From Echinococcus granulosus (lineage: Eukaryota; Platyhelminthes; Cestoda; Cyclophyllidea; Taeniidae), in NCBI RefSeq assembly GCF_000524195.1, contig NW_020170442.1:372001-436000 (forward strand): a stretch of DNA of 64,000 nt, written 5' to 3'. Shown in pieces: positions 47,168-57,434 of the stretch (within the stretch, counting starts at the first letter, position 1; every line of letters starts with the position of its first letter). The notes beneath the pieces are model-generated. The model was given only the letters and a program-made list of their open reading frames with translations, had not been told where the DNA came from and did not search any database. Made by a program: the position numbers and the translations under genes.

Positions 47168-50100
47168 CTACAAGGGATGTCATGGAATAACCAATAGAGG
47201 AGAGTGAATAAGGGCGTTTAATTTAATACGCATGACAGTCAGATCGGAGATATTATGGGGACGTAAGCGTGTGAGTCAAGCGGCAGCTCGAGAGCACATG
47301 CACGCTGGCCGTGAACGACGGCAAGGCAACCAATCGCGACGCTCGAGACGAGTAACTGGAGAGGAGGTAGTCACACATAGGTAGCAACTGACAAGCTGAC
47401 AAGCAGAGCATCAATTTTGATGGCTTGGTCTTCTCGAACAGGATCAGGCCTACAACCCTTGGAGGAAATCACAAAACTAAGATACTTGATAGCTAATAAA
47501 GTTCAATCTTGCTGATATCCACTTAAAAGTGCCTGCACCAAGAGTTAAAAGAACTATTAACGATTGATGATGACTGATAAGCCTGGATCAAAGGTCCATC
47601 TAAAAGTTAGGATTGTTACAAAGAGAGATAAAAGGGATCTACTCAAGAAATCGAGTTGCAGGAGTACAGATTTCAAGTCCAAATCAAGAAATTCACTGTC
47701 AGAACAGTAATGATTAAGTACCATGATTCGACTTAACAAGCGAAGACAAGATCCAGATGATGTCGCACCCATTAAAAGGATGTTATGCGAATAATGCTAC
47801 AAAGTTACGCTCGCTCCTTGGACTAGTCAGCCATTATAACACATTCGAGGTCCATTAAACCAGCCTCTGACCAAAGACGTAAAGTAGACGTCGAATGCTG
47901 AATGTCAGCAAGCGTTTGAAAAGGTGAAAGAGGTTCTCGCCTGTGACCTATTTCTCAACCTTGCCACTTTCGGTGTCATTTGGCGTGCCCAGCTATGGTA
48001 CTGGTGCCATCACATTCCATACCCAACTGGATGGATCACAGTAGACCATTGTAGATACCGCTATGGCTCTACCTTGTACCCACGCAAAGACATTCCACGA
48101 AACAACAGTCCACTCTTGGCTGTTTATAAGCTTTTGCTGCACATTTTCGTATTGAAAAGCCATTGGTGAGTAATTACGTGCATTGGACAGAGGTGAAACT
48201 AAACTGAAGGATTATTGCTGACTGTTCATAGTTCATTCCGGCTGCAAAGAGCCCGGCCAAATGTCCACCGTACTAATAACCAACATTAGACGGTCCGTGA
48301 AAGCAGCTGCATTTCGATTTCACTATCATACTTAAAACAAATTTTCCTGGTGGTCGTAGATGTTTTAACCAAGTGGCCAATGAACTTTAAAAAATAACCC
48401 CAGAGCCTGCAACATCCAAGTTAAAGCCCCTGCTTGGTCAATTGCGGATACCACAGACGATTTTCACGCAAAACAGACACACAATTTACCACAGCTTATT
48501 TCAAGAATTTTCGCAAACGGATGACTGTTGAATAGCCTGGGTCATCACTGTACCATCCACAGTCAAATGGCTGAATTAAGAGATTTGTCAATACTTGCAA
48601 GATACCCTTAATGACGACACTTGAAGAGAGACAGACCCAAGAGACTACTGACAAGCTATTGGACGGCACCAGATTCGAATGTTTCAGAAGAAAAAACCCT
48701 TTTGAAGAGATCTCCTATCCCAGAAAGCTGGCCGCGATCGCCGCAACATCCAAGCATTGCGCGGTATCACACACAAAATAGATGGCTGGATGAGAACCCT
48801 TAAACCTGGAAATGCAGTACTGATCAGAGAGTACGTCAGGGAACGCTGGGAGACCAGATGCAATTGTGCGCCAGTGTGGAATGATTCTGTACGACAAGGA
48901 ACTTTGAAGTGTTTACCCAATTTCAGCACACCGGTAAAATGGGAAAGGGTAAGCAATTCTGTAACAAGCAATGAAAAGCTAGGATCCAGCCGATGGATGT
49001 GCTATTTGATAGTTTAAATCCACCACAGGGAATGTGATACCACAACAATGCGCTACGCAATGAATGCCGGATGTCCAAAGAGGACGGAAGGAATACAATC
49101 CAATACGGCCTCTTTGGGTCAACTCGAAGTTCCAAGCAGAAGATACCCTTTCAAGAGGTATTAGGACGAAGTGGCTGCGCGAGCACACACGTGCAATGGG
49201 CGTGACCAACGCTCAAGGCAGACATTCGAGACGCTCCAGACCAGCGGACGGCCAAACAGTCGCATGGGCGAGCAGCAATCCTTAAATGAATCAGACCCAG
49301 CTGGTCATATGTGGCCACACACAACCCAACATGAGTCTGTTTTTCCAAGGGTGTTTTCCTCGACAAGTAAGGTACCATTTTTTGGAGCTCGATCTGTTCT
49401 ATCAGAATCGGGTTTCTTGGAGTACAAAACAGTGTACTAGACTTACTGAACACGCTCATTGCGCACTTTAACTTAAGTTCAAGGAGAAGGAAATATTCCA
49501 TCAACAAGTTTTCCTATAAACCTCCTTACTTTCTACTGACTTATAACCAATTCTCTAAGTATTTCAGTATCACTTAAGTTTTATGCCGATTCAAATATTC
49601 CTGAGAAAACCTTATTCCATTATCATTCTCATAACATTGTAACTTAAGTAGACCCACATTAGTGGGCACATTACAAAAATAGCCGCTTATTTTGCCTCAA
49701 ATACTTAACGTTACTTACGGCGGGGATTCAAATATACTGCATTCCTTTAATCAAACTAAAATGCTACTGAAATCTGCAATAGCAGATAAACACCTGCACC
49801 AAATATTGTTGCTATTGTAATTCATGCACAGTCACCATACCATTTGATACACGTTTATTCGTCTTAAATAGTAAATTTAAAGGAAAGAAAGAACTCTAGC
49901 TCACTTTAAAGTCCCGGGGACACTGCAACTTGAAAGAAGGCTTTATTCCAGTGCCTACGAGGTAGACCAACGTCTCCGTCGGTAGTCCACGGAAGGGATA
50001 CTCACAGGTGAGCAGTTCGTACCACACCGTTCTGCCGAGAGAGAAAAACAGTAGAAATGCTTCAATAGCTAAAAATACTTAGATCAAAGGGTTAGGGAAA

Positions 50101-53100
50101 TGAGCTCAAAATCATATGGTGGTCAACACATCATGGGATCCTCACTGCTCCGAGGAAGCCCATATTCAATGAAATAACAATTCAAAATTTTAAGACTTGA
50201 TTTCCAAAACAGTTTTTGCAAGATTGTAGAATAATGATTAATTACGGTTGTTTCTGGGGAAAGAAATGTACGTGACCAGTGTTTTAGAAAAAAAAAAACT
50301 CAGATATGTCAAAAGGCAAAGGATTACCGAGTTTCCCTCCTTGTACAGAAAAGTTAGGAATAGGTGCAAAAACGCTAATTACTCACACCTCTGTGCAATT
50401 TATATTTGATTAACTATCCTCACTACTAGTGTTGCACCAATAAACGAAAAAAAAATGTTCTACCATTCTGTATTCCTCATTAGCTCGATCGTCACTAGCC
50501 CATAAAATGAACTAGCATGAATTGTCGAGACTATTTAAACCAGAAACTCAGCAAAATAAATACAACAGTAAGTGGAAAGAGGACTTATAGACGAATGGAG
50601 ACACGAGCAACTCACCCGAAAGCAAAGATATCGCTCTCTGGTGTAAAGGGCAATTCGTTGGCCGGATTACCGATGCTCAGAGCACGCATGATCTCAGGAG
50701 CCACGTAACACAGCCAGTTAGGCGGGATGTGCACGTAGTTTCCGCATCTGGAAGGAAGAGAAAGAATGATGAGGAGAGTAATTCCCGGGCTTCTGGCGGC
50801 AACAGCAGCAGCACCACGACGCACTTTGCGAGTTTACAGAAGTTAACAAAATTAAAGAGGGCAAAATCAGCGATCACGGCCTTGTAGTTGGTCTCAATGA
50901 AGATGTTGCGCGTCTTGAGGTCTCGGTGCACTATCTGCCGCGCGTGGAGGTAGCCCATGCCTTTGGCAATTTGGCTGGCGATGGAGATGATGCGGTTAGC
51001 GCTGAGGCTGTGCTTTCGCATGTGCAGTAAGTAGTGAAGGCTTTCGCCCTACACAAAAGCACAATACCCTACAGTTATCACACTACAAGGCGGCATCGCA
51101 AAGAATTTTAGTCTTTGAGCAGTTTGTAGAAAGGCCACTTATCATTTTCAGCAGCAGTGACTTTCCACACTTGATTGGCAGCAATTAACAAAATACTAAA
51201 AATGAAAAACCTAGAGGTGATATTGCTCATTCTCGTTCTGCCGTTGGTCGAATTCATAGAATTTTCGCAAAACGTCAATCTCTAGGCTAAGTTTAATTAA
51301 TTTCAATTAATCAAAATTATTAGGGGGTTGAAAATTTGAAAACAAGCATTTTAATTTCGACATGAAAATAAATCACCTAATCAGAACCCGGCAATTAGAA
51401 GATAAAATGCACCGACAAGCATGATATAACATCTTTTGTGGAATGTCAATTTGACTATGACGCCCAAAGAGCTTATTTTACATTCAAAGGGAGTGCGCCT
51501 CATTAGTAAAACTGCAGTAAAAATGTACCTAAACCCAACAATTGACTCAATACTAACTACTTTCAGCTGTAGTTTACAAATAATGATGAGAAATTCGGTC
51601 AAAAGTTGATTTAGTGGAATAGACGTCACAATTTATCTAGACGTGCACGAAAATTAATAAATGCAACGCAGGCTTCGCTACCACATTCGATTAACTGAAA
51701 GTCAACTATAACTTGCTGAATCGCAGCATAATATTAAAATCCGAAATTTGAATGTTATTCGTTTATTTAATGTTAGATTCGTTTATATATCAACTACGCA
51801 GAATAACTCAAACCGAACAAGCTGCGCACAAGGTAAACACCTTTGTAAATTTAGTTGTATTCAAGTTGGGAAGTTGACATCACTCATTAGATCATGTTTC
51901 ATGAGGGTTACTTTTAAAGGCAAAATATCATTCTTTAGGAATCTAGTTCTTACACAAATTATTTGGCATCAAAAACAAAGGAATATGCATTAGAAGCGAT
52001 CCGTGTAAAATAAATCCTCTATAAGAACTAAAGATTATATAATTTATACATTAAGGGTACTAGCTTGGATTTAACCGAATGCTAACATGAAAACAATATA
52101 AATTACTAGGAAACAGTGAGTAGAAGGCAAGTAAAAGCGGTCCTATGTTGTTGAACTGCGTTAGTAGTAGTCAGCGCGTACCTTGCTGAGCTGAGTGACG
52201 ATAGCAAGGTCAGGGGGTTTGGTGCAGGCACCCATGAACAGAACAAGGTTTTCATGGCGCAGTTTGGGCAGTGTGGCCACCTCGCGTTTAAAGAAGTTGA
52301 GGAAGTTGACGCCGTTGTCATCGTTGTCGTCCAGAATATCAATCTTCTTCACTGCCACCTCGCCATGCCACTGGCCCCGGTACACCGTCCCTATTACCCC
52401 ACGACCGATCATCTCACCTAACTGCAGACTCTGGAATGGTATGTTCCACTCCTTCAGGGTCACTGACATCTGAAAGGTGACAAACACTGCCAATATCCTG
52501 CTTGCTTTTCTTCTGGGTCAAAAGAGCCGATTTTGCTGGCAAGTACGAGCTACTGTATACGACGAAAGTTTCCAATCGCTCGAGGTAACGCCCAAAAACT
52601 CCGACTTTATAGAAATCCACAAAAAATGCTTCAATGGTTTCGCTTCAAAACAAAAGCAACAAATATTTGCCATGCCCGAAAAAGGATACATTATAAGGAA
52701 TCGACGTTTCGGTCATCTATGCTGCGGATTTAAACATGGGGAACGAAGAATGACGGTTTCTGAGAAAAATCTTCCAAAGTATCAACGTATTCAGCTTATG
52801 AAAAGACGACCATGACTTTTTTATTTGGAGCGCAGCAACCAAACCCATTTGCGTCCATGTCATTTTACGGTTACACATATCCATTTTGATTTCATTAGGG
52901 ATGAAGAAAGCCACGTACGCAGCTAATTTTCCTTCCCCATGAAAATAAATGTCACGCCAGTTATGAAGATGAAAAATCTTGTTTACGTTGAGTTCCAGGA
53001 TCAGTTTCCCAAAAGGCCAAGGAATCGAGACAAATGGGGCGGACTTTGATGGGATTTGTAGGTATTCCGTGAATACCTTGTAATTGCTTGCATTTCAAGA

Positions 53101-56100
53101 TCTCTAAGGTTGAGAAATGGTGGGTGTTCCACCATTTATTGGCTGCAAGAATATCAACGCCTCTGCTAGGCTTTTACGATAATTTTATTGTTTATTTGAT
53201 GAGCACTTCGGGGCAGTTTCCAGAAGATTTGTTACTATGAGATCTATTCTGAGATTTCAAATATCGACAGAGTCAGTGTTAACGTGAATTTGTTTGGGGT
53301 AAGATTTTTTTTGCATTGTAGCTAAAGCACCTAGAGCACCGCTCTTGAAGTTGTTACAACACCACTGGTCGTGCATTGTTTTTACGTTGGTCATCGCTAA
53401 TTTGATCGTCAGCTTTTTGCCTGAAAACAACTACCAGCAGTAATCTTATGCTAAAAGCACTCTTATGCGGTAAGCAACTAGTATGACCCAAAGACCATCA
53501 AAAGGCATGCCAGTTTAAAAAGGCAATGACAAACATACGCTGTTGTTCCGAGTGAAGGGGGGGTTATCATCTTGACTTTCAATGGATTCCAATCGAGAAA
53601 GTCGGTCCTGAGAGCGTAAAAAGCTAGTAATTAGATCAGTTCTATCACCAAACAATATTCTCAATCGTCGTCCCAAAAAAGCCAACCTAGTTAAAATACT
53701 GGACGCTATCCAGTAGCAGCACCTTTAGGAATCCAAAAGTAAATAACTCCTACTAATTTATATCCGTGTTACTGTTAAAGCTCGAAGCTAAGAGGACTTG
53801 CCTCAACCACAGTCCGAGAGCTTTCACAGGTGGAGAGTGACCTGGAAACCAAAAGCAGATCATGAACACCAAAAAGGAATGTTCGAGCAAAATTGTACCA
53901 AAATAATGAAAAATTCCTTACTGTGAAGGCGCTTGGAGTTCTGTTAAGCTAGTTTGATTGCCTGAAAATGAAAAGAAGATTATATAACTTGCCACTACTG
54001 AAATACTCCTTCCTTACTCATCTCATTAAACCGTAAACCTCAAAACTAGCAAATTACTCGACTATTAGCAATAATATTGCCTCTGTAGGCCACCGCAGCC
54101 CATGATTATTACAACATTTAAGGCTTTCAATGTGGCCCTTTAACCTGTCATGGTTTTACACCAAAGTTTGGTGAAACCGAAGCAGAGGTCACAATATTAC
54201 CATCTGAATATTAGTACTGGTGATCAAATCAACCAAGGACTTTAGGTTTTACAGGCCTGTACGGAAACGCTACCGCGGTGGTACTTCATGAATGAGTGAC
54301 AAGTCTGCCCTATTAAAAATAGCTGGTACACATGCTAAGGGTCTTTCTAACACCCTTTATGGTGGGCGACGGTGATAGTGTGTGTACGCAACAGGGTACT
54401 GATGTAGACTCTAATAAGCAAAACTCGTGCAAAAGGCTTCAAGAACCGGATGGTGATGACAGAGCGCCTAGCCGCAGGACGCTTTTATGGTTCAAGCGTT
54501 TCAAGAAGGGTCGCAGGTTTGGCAGAGACGCTCTCGGCTGTGGTAGTTGTCAGCCCACAGCACAGTTATCATTCTTAAAAACATCCACTGCATGAAACGG
54601 CTGACTGCGCCTCACTAACGCGCAGCCTATCGAGTAGTTTCCATCCACTGCAATTGCTCCTTTTACAAACTCCAAAGTTTCTGTTTCATTCGAACCCCTC
54701 TTGTAAATGGGAATCCTGTTCAACACCCCGGAATCTACAATTGAAGACTTTTGGGAATCAATCAGTAAGTGAGGTGACCCACCTTGAAAGTCTTCTAGTA
54801 ACGGATCATTGGGAGGTGCAGCATGAGCGTGGTCAATAGAGGAGAGGTGAGAGAGGTTGAAGGGGTTCCCGTTATTTTGCAGGTACTTTCCACCTACGAG
54901 GTCCACCTGGAACGGCGACCCAGGTGTGGAACAGCTGTTGCAGGAGGATGCGCTGTTCGAACAATCGGAACTCTGTCAAGATTTCGAAAGATTAACTTTG
55001 TGACACAGAATAACAATAGGTTTCCATCTTTTTGGCTTATGCAACACCGGATTATTACACAGATGATATAAAGAACGGTGCTGTATTGCAGTTAAGAATG
55101 ATTTAACAGCGAAAGGCAGCATTTGAGAAGACATTATGTCCTTTAAGATATAAAATCTAAAATTAAATGAAATTTTACGTCCTATTATCAAATGACTTCC
55201 TTTCTAACAGAATTTGCTAGTTAAAGTAGTCTTGATAAATTTGGAATTGAAATGAAGCTACACATCCAGATATGCAGAGGACCCTGGACTCAAGGAATTA
55301 TCCGCGATTAATACTCAATGAAACGGTCCTTTAAAAAGAGGCACACACAAAAATGCAACATCTTAAGATTTCGAAAATGTACGTTCATGCCGGAAACTTT
55401 TAACCTCTGAGTTTTCTATGAAGAGTATTAGGTGTCAGAATACATATTAATGTGCGGTTTAGAAAGCAGGCCGGAGATACCAAGTGTGTGGACAACTCCT
55501 GGAAAACAACAAGGATTGCACAAAGTCGGAGGTAATCGCAGTGAACAAGTTATGTAGAGACACCCACTAGGACGCGGAAAAATTTGGGATAAAGGGTTGT
55601 TCTGGTGTCTATGCTATCACACTGTTGCGCCAACAAGTGCCAAATCAAGGGAAATAATCATAAACTTTGCCTCGAAGTTACGTATGATAAGGGATGAAGA
55701 CTGTACCAAAGGTATTCCATTCATCAGTTATGAAATGAATAGGTTCAAAATCGACTCAAAGCAATGTAATAACACATAATTTTAAATTATGTAGGGGTTA
55801 GAGCACCATGCTGATCATACCTCAACTGCCAACGAAGGACAGCCATCAACCTAAAATGCATGGAGAGACATACTTAAAATGTCTCATATTCAAAAGCCCT
55901 TTGGGCGCCCAACCCTAAACCCCAGTTAATGGGATGCCCAAGAGTATATTAAAAGCTACGACCCTTTGATTGAAGAAATTTAAAGCATTTATCTTGAACA
56001 GAATTCCTGTTGCTTATTCAACCGATATATTACACGGTCACAATGACTTCGTACTAATTTAACCCATTCGCCCTGAAAATTGGAAGTTGTATTAATTCGT

Positions 56101-57434
56101 GCAGATTGGCTGTGGTGGATGGAGCAGGGAGGCGGAGCTGGGAAAAAAGAGGAATGGAATATTCCTCAAATGTGCACAAATATCAAGAATGAGGAATTTG
56201 CCACCGACTAGACAAATGAAATGAACGTCAGTAATTTGTCGCTACAGCTACCTAGTAGACAACAATAAGCGATTAATGATCTTAAATTAGTCTACTCGGT
56301 TTAGAGTCGCTTTTCCACTGGAAAATAATGTAAATGTTCTTTTGAAACTGCTCGATCACCCCCCAAAACCTAAACGAAAGAACCGATGAACAAATCAAAC
56401 TGAGAATACCAAATTGCGGCCGAAAGTGATGGGACAAACCGTACCAAGACCAATTTATGGAACAACAGCGTGGAAACTGTACATAAGACAAGTAGAAGGA
56501 ATGTCAAAATTCCATTTCCATAAAAGCTTTGAAACAAAGAATTTTTCTGACAGCTCTTTGATGACATTCGCTATTTGGCTTGTAAAACCTATACGTTCCG
56601 CAACGATAGATTTCATTAACCTGAGATTGTAGAACACGAAATTGAACTTGACTATACGTGCTCTACATTAAAGTCATAACTATGGTCGTGTACTAAGATA
56701 GATCACAAAAAGCTTCCTCATAGGATTAATGAAAAAGAAAAGACGATAATATGGCCAATTCATCCGGGTGCAGCAAGAAAGTAGCTCATAGACTGACTGA
56801 TAACTTCAACATCGGGTAGAAATATTATATGCAGGAAAAAGGATTATTAAATTTTGAGACCAGGTGCTTTTGGGTGTCCAAAATCTAGAAGGAGGCCAGG
56901 CAATTTACTAAAACAAGGCATTATCTTAATTTAAAGACAAAAATGATTTGGATTACGACAGCTATAAGCTAAATGACGCGATTTCAGCGACCACTTGACT
57001 GATTCGACATCAAATTTAGGCAATTCAGTACGTTTGGAGGAAGCGGCCATGGAAATTATCTGCCCATTTGTTGCTGTGCTACAGCAAGCAACCATGCACA
57101 TCGCAACAAACTTCATCCTTCACTTTGACCTGATTGAGAAGCCTCTTCACGCACGCAACAATCCAACGTCTGTGAATTTTAATTCGCCCTCCCCAGTCCA
57201 CAAAGTGTCAAATGACACACCATCACACATTCAATGAATTGGGTTTATTTCAAATAAAGCATTGCATTTGTTCTTTTACATAATCCTCCATAAAGAATTT
57301 GAACTATGAACTATGGGTTCTGAGATCCTAAGCTACAAATAGCAAGTCGAATTACTTCGCACCCAAAGAACTTACCATCAGATTGTTTAATCCAGAGGCG
57401 TTGGCTGCCATCCGAACCGTTCCCAAGGAATTAC
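46883..57434 (-). CDS. KSR: Kinase suppressor of Ras (KSR) orthologue, 5' partial, ten exons
   Basis: KSR proteins scaffold RAF, MEK and ERK at the membrane in Ras signalling. The exons are 57376-57434, 54783-54972, 53922-53961, 53802-53841, 53539-53607, 52182-52469, 50825-51048, 50616-50747, 49905-50031 and 46883-47167. After two leading bases they give 483 residues plus stop, all phases matching. The N-terminal half is a Ser-rich linker (STPGSPFQVDL). The kinase domain starts EWNIPFQSLQLGEMIGRG and continues HGEVAVKKIDI, FKREV, LVLFMGACTKPPDLAIVT, IVHRDLKTRN, ADFALF, NWLCYVAPEIMR, SDIFAFGTVWYELL, CWSYHPQDRPEF and LPKLHRSPSYPS. FKREV, WLCYVAPEI and the post-kinase LPKLxR tail separate it from RAF. 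The lysine and HRD are present, but DFG is DFA. The C1 zinc finger and earlier domains lie upstream, unlocated. Exon 1 here is the least secure. Confidence 0.93.
47168..49904 (-). other. Last KSR intron, host of a gypsy relic
   Basis: 2.7 kb bounded by GTGAGC and TTGTAG on the minus strand. Most of it is the antisense Ty3/gypsy pol remnant listed separately. Confidence 0.8.
47500..49230 (+). mobile_element. Degenerate Ty3/gypsy LTR-retrotransposon pol relic (RT, RNase H, integrase)
   Basis: In order and in shifting frames on the plus strand I read: the reverse transcriptase end (LQEYRFQVQIKKF at about 47655, DPDDVAPIKRM at about 47750, then ATKLRSLLGLVSHYNTF at about 47800); the RNase H start (CQQAFEKVKEVLACDLFL at about 47907); the integrase core (LHFDFTIIL, FLVVVDVLTKWP at about 48350, TVPSTVKWLN at about 48550); and the integrase C-terminal segment (LKPGNAVLIREYVRERW at about 48800). 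Frameshifts and stops separate these, so it is dead. LTRs were not identified around it. The C-terminal GC-rich part runs to about 49230. It lies antisense in a KSR intron. Confidence 0.88.
49905..50031 (-). CDS. KSR: KSR kinase exon (C-lobe)
   Basis: TVWYELLTCEYPFRGLPTET, then LVYLVGTGIKPSFKLQCPRD. Acceptor CTCTCTCGGCAG, donor GTGAGC. The phase joins AFG of the preceding exon. Confidence 0.93.
50616..50747 (-). CDS. KSR: KSR kinase exon (APE motif)
   Basis: CGNYVHIPPNWLCYVAPEIM, then NELPFTPESDIFAFG. The Trp-Leu-Cys-Tyr before APE is typical of KSR. Donor GTGAGT, phase 2. Confidence 0.95.
50825..51048 (-). CDS. KSR: KSR kinase exon (HRD and DFA)
   Basis: GESLHYLLHMRKHSLSANRI, then GYLHARQIVHRDLKTRNIFI and VIADFALFNFVNF. 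The catalytic-loop HRDLKxxN is intact. The magnesium-binding motif is Asp-Phe-Ala (Asp codon 50866-50868, Ala codon 50860-50862). Donor GTGCGT. Confidence 0.95.
51049..52181 (-). other. KSR intron
   Basis: 1.1 kb, AT-rich, no recognisable insertion; it ends with TTTTGTGTAG on the minus strand. Confidence 0.75.
52182..52469 (-). CDS. KSR: KSR kinase exon (N-lobe)
   Basis: MSVTLKEWNIPFQSLQLGEM, IGRGVIGTVYRGQWHGEVAV, KKIDI with an acidic Asp/Asn insert, FKREV, then LRHENLVLFMGACTKPPDLA. The glycine loop is GRGVIG and the VAVK lysine is codon 52347-52349. Donor GTACGC, phase 0. Confidence 0.96.
52470..53538 (-). other. KSR intron
   Basis: 1.07 kb without recognisable content. The plus-strand open frame at 52477-52815 has no domain signature. 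Confidence 0.7.
53539..53607 (-). CDS. KSR: KSR linker exon
   Basis: Sixty-nine nt: DRLSRLESIESQDDNPPFTR, then NNS. Acceptor GCTCTCAG, donor GTATGT, phase 0 on both sides. Confidence 0.8.
53802..53841 (-). CDS. KSR: KSR micro-exon (GC donor)
   Basis: A 40-nt exon, SLSTCESSRTVVE, ending GAG|GCAAGT, the consensus GC-AG donor. Phase 2 in, phase 0 out. Confidence 0.72.
53922..53961 (-). CDS. KSR: KSR micro-exon
   Basis: A 40-nt exon, NQTSLTELQAPS, with acceptor CATTTTCAG and donor GTAAGG; phases 1 and 2 match its neighbours. Confidence 0.72.
54783..54972 (-). CDS. KSR: KSR Ser-rich linker exon
   Basis: SSDCSNSASSCNSCSTPGSP, then FQVDLVGGKYLQNNGNPFNL, ending PNDPLLEDFQ. Resembles the Ser/Pro linker after the C1 domain in KSR. 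Donor GTGGGT, phase 1. The open frame continues to 54550 beyond the donor. Confidence 0.8.
54973..57375 (-). other. KSR intron
   Basis: 2.4 kb, AT-rich, no supported exon or repeat. Confidence 0.65.
57376..57434 (-). CDS. KSR: KSR linker exon (most 5' one placed with fair confidence)
   Basis: NSLGTVRMAANASGLNNLM with a consensus GTAAGT donor and TATTTCAG acceptor. Its end phase 0 joins the next exon; start phase 1. Confidence 0.65.

Noticed and set aside
46776..47183. 135-residue minus frame overlapping the KSR end
   Set aside because: Out of phase with the conserved CWSYHPQDRPEF frame; a possible alternative acceptor at about 46830 was seen but is unsupported.
54332..54595. 87-residue plus open frame rich in Arg/Lys
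   Set aside because: Lies within a KSR intron on the opposite strand with no domain and no matching splice sites.
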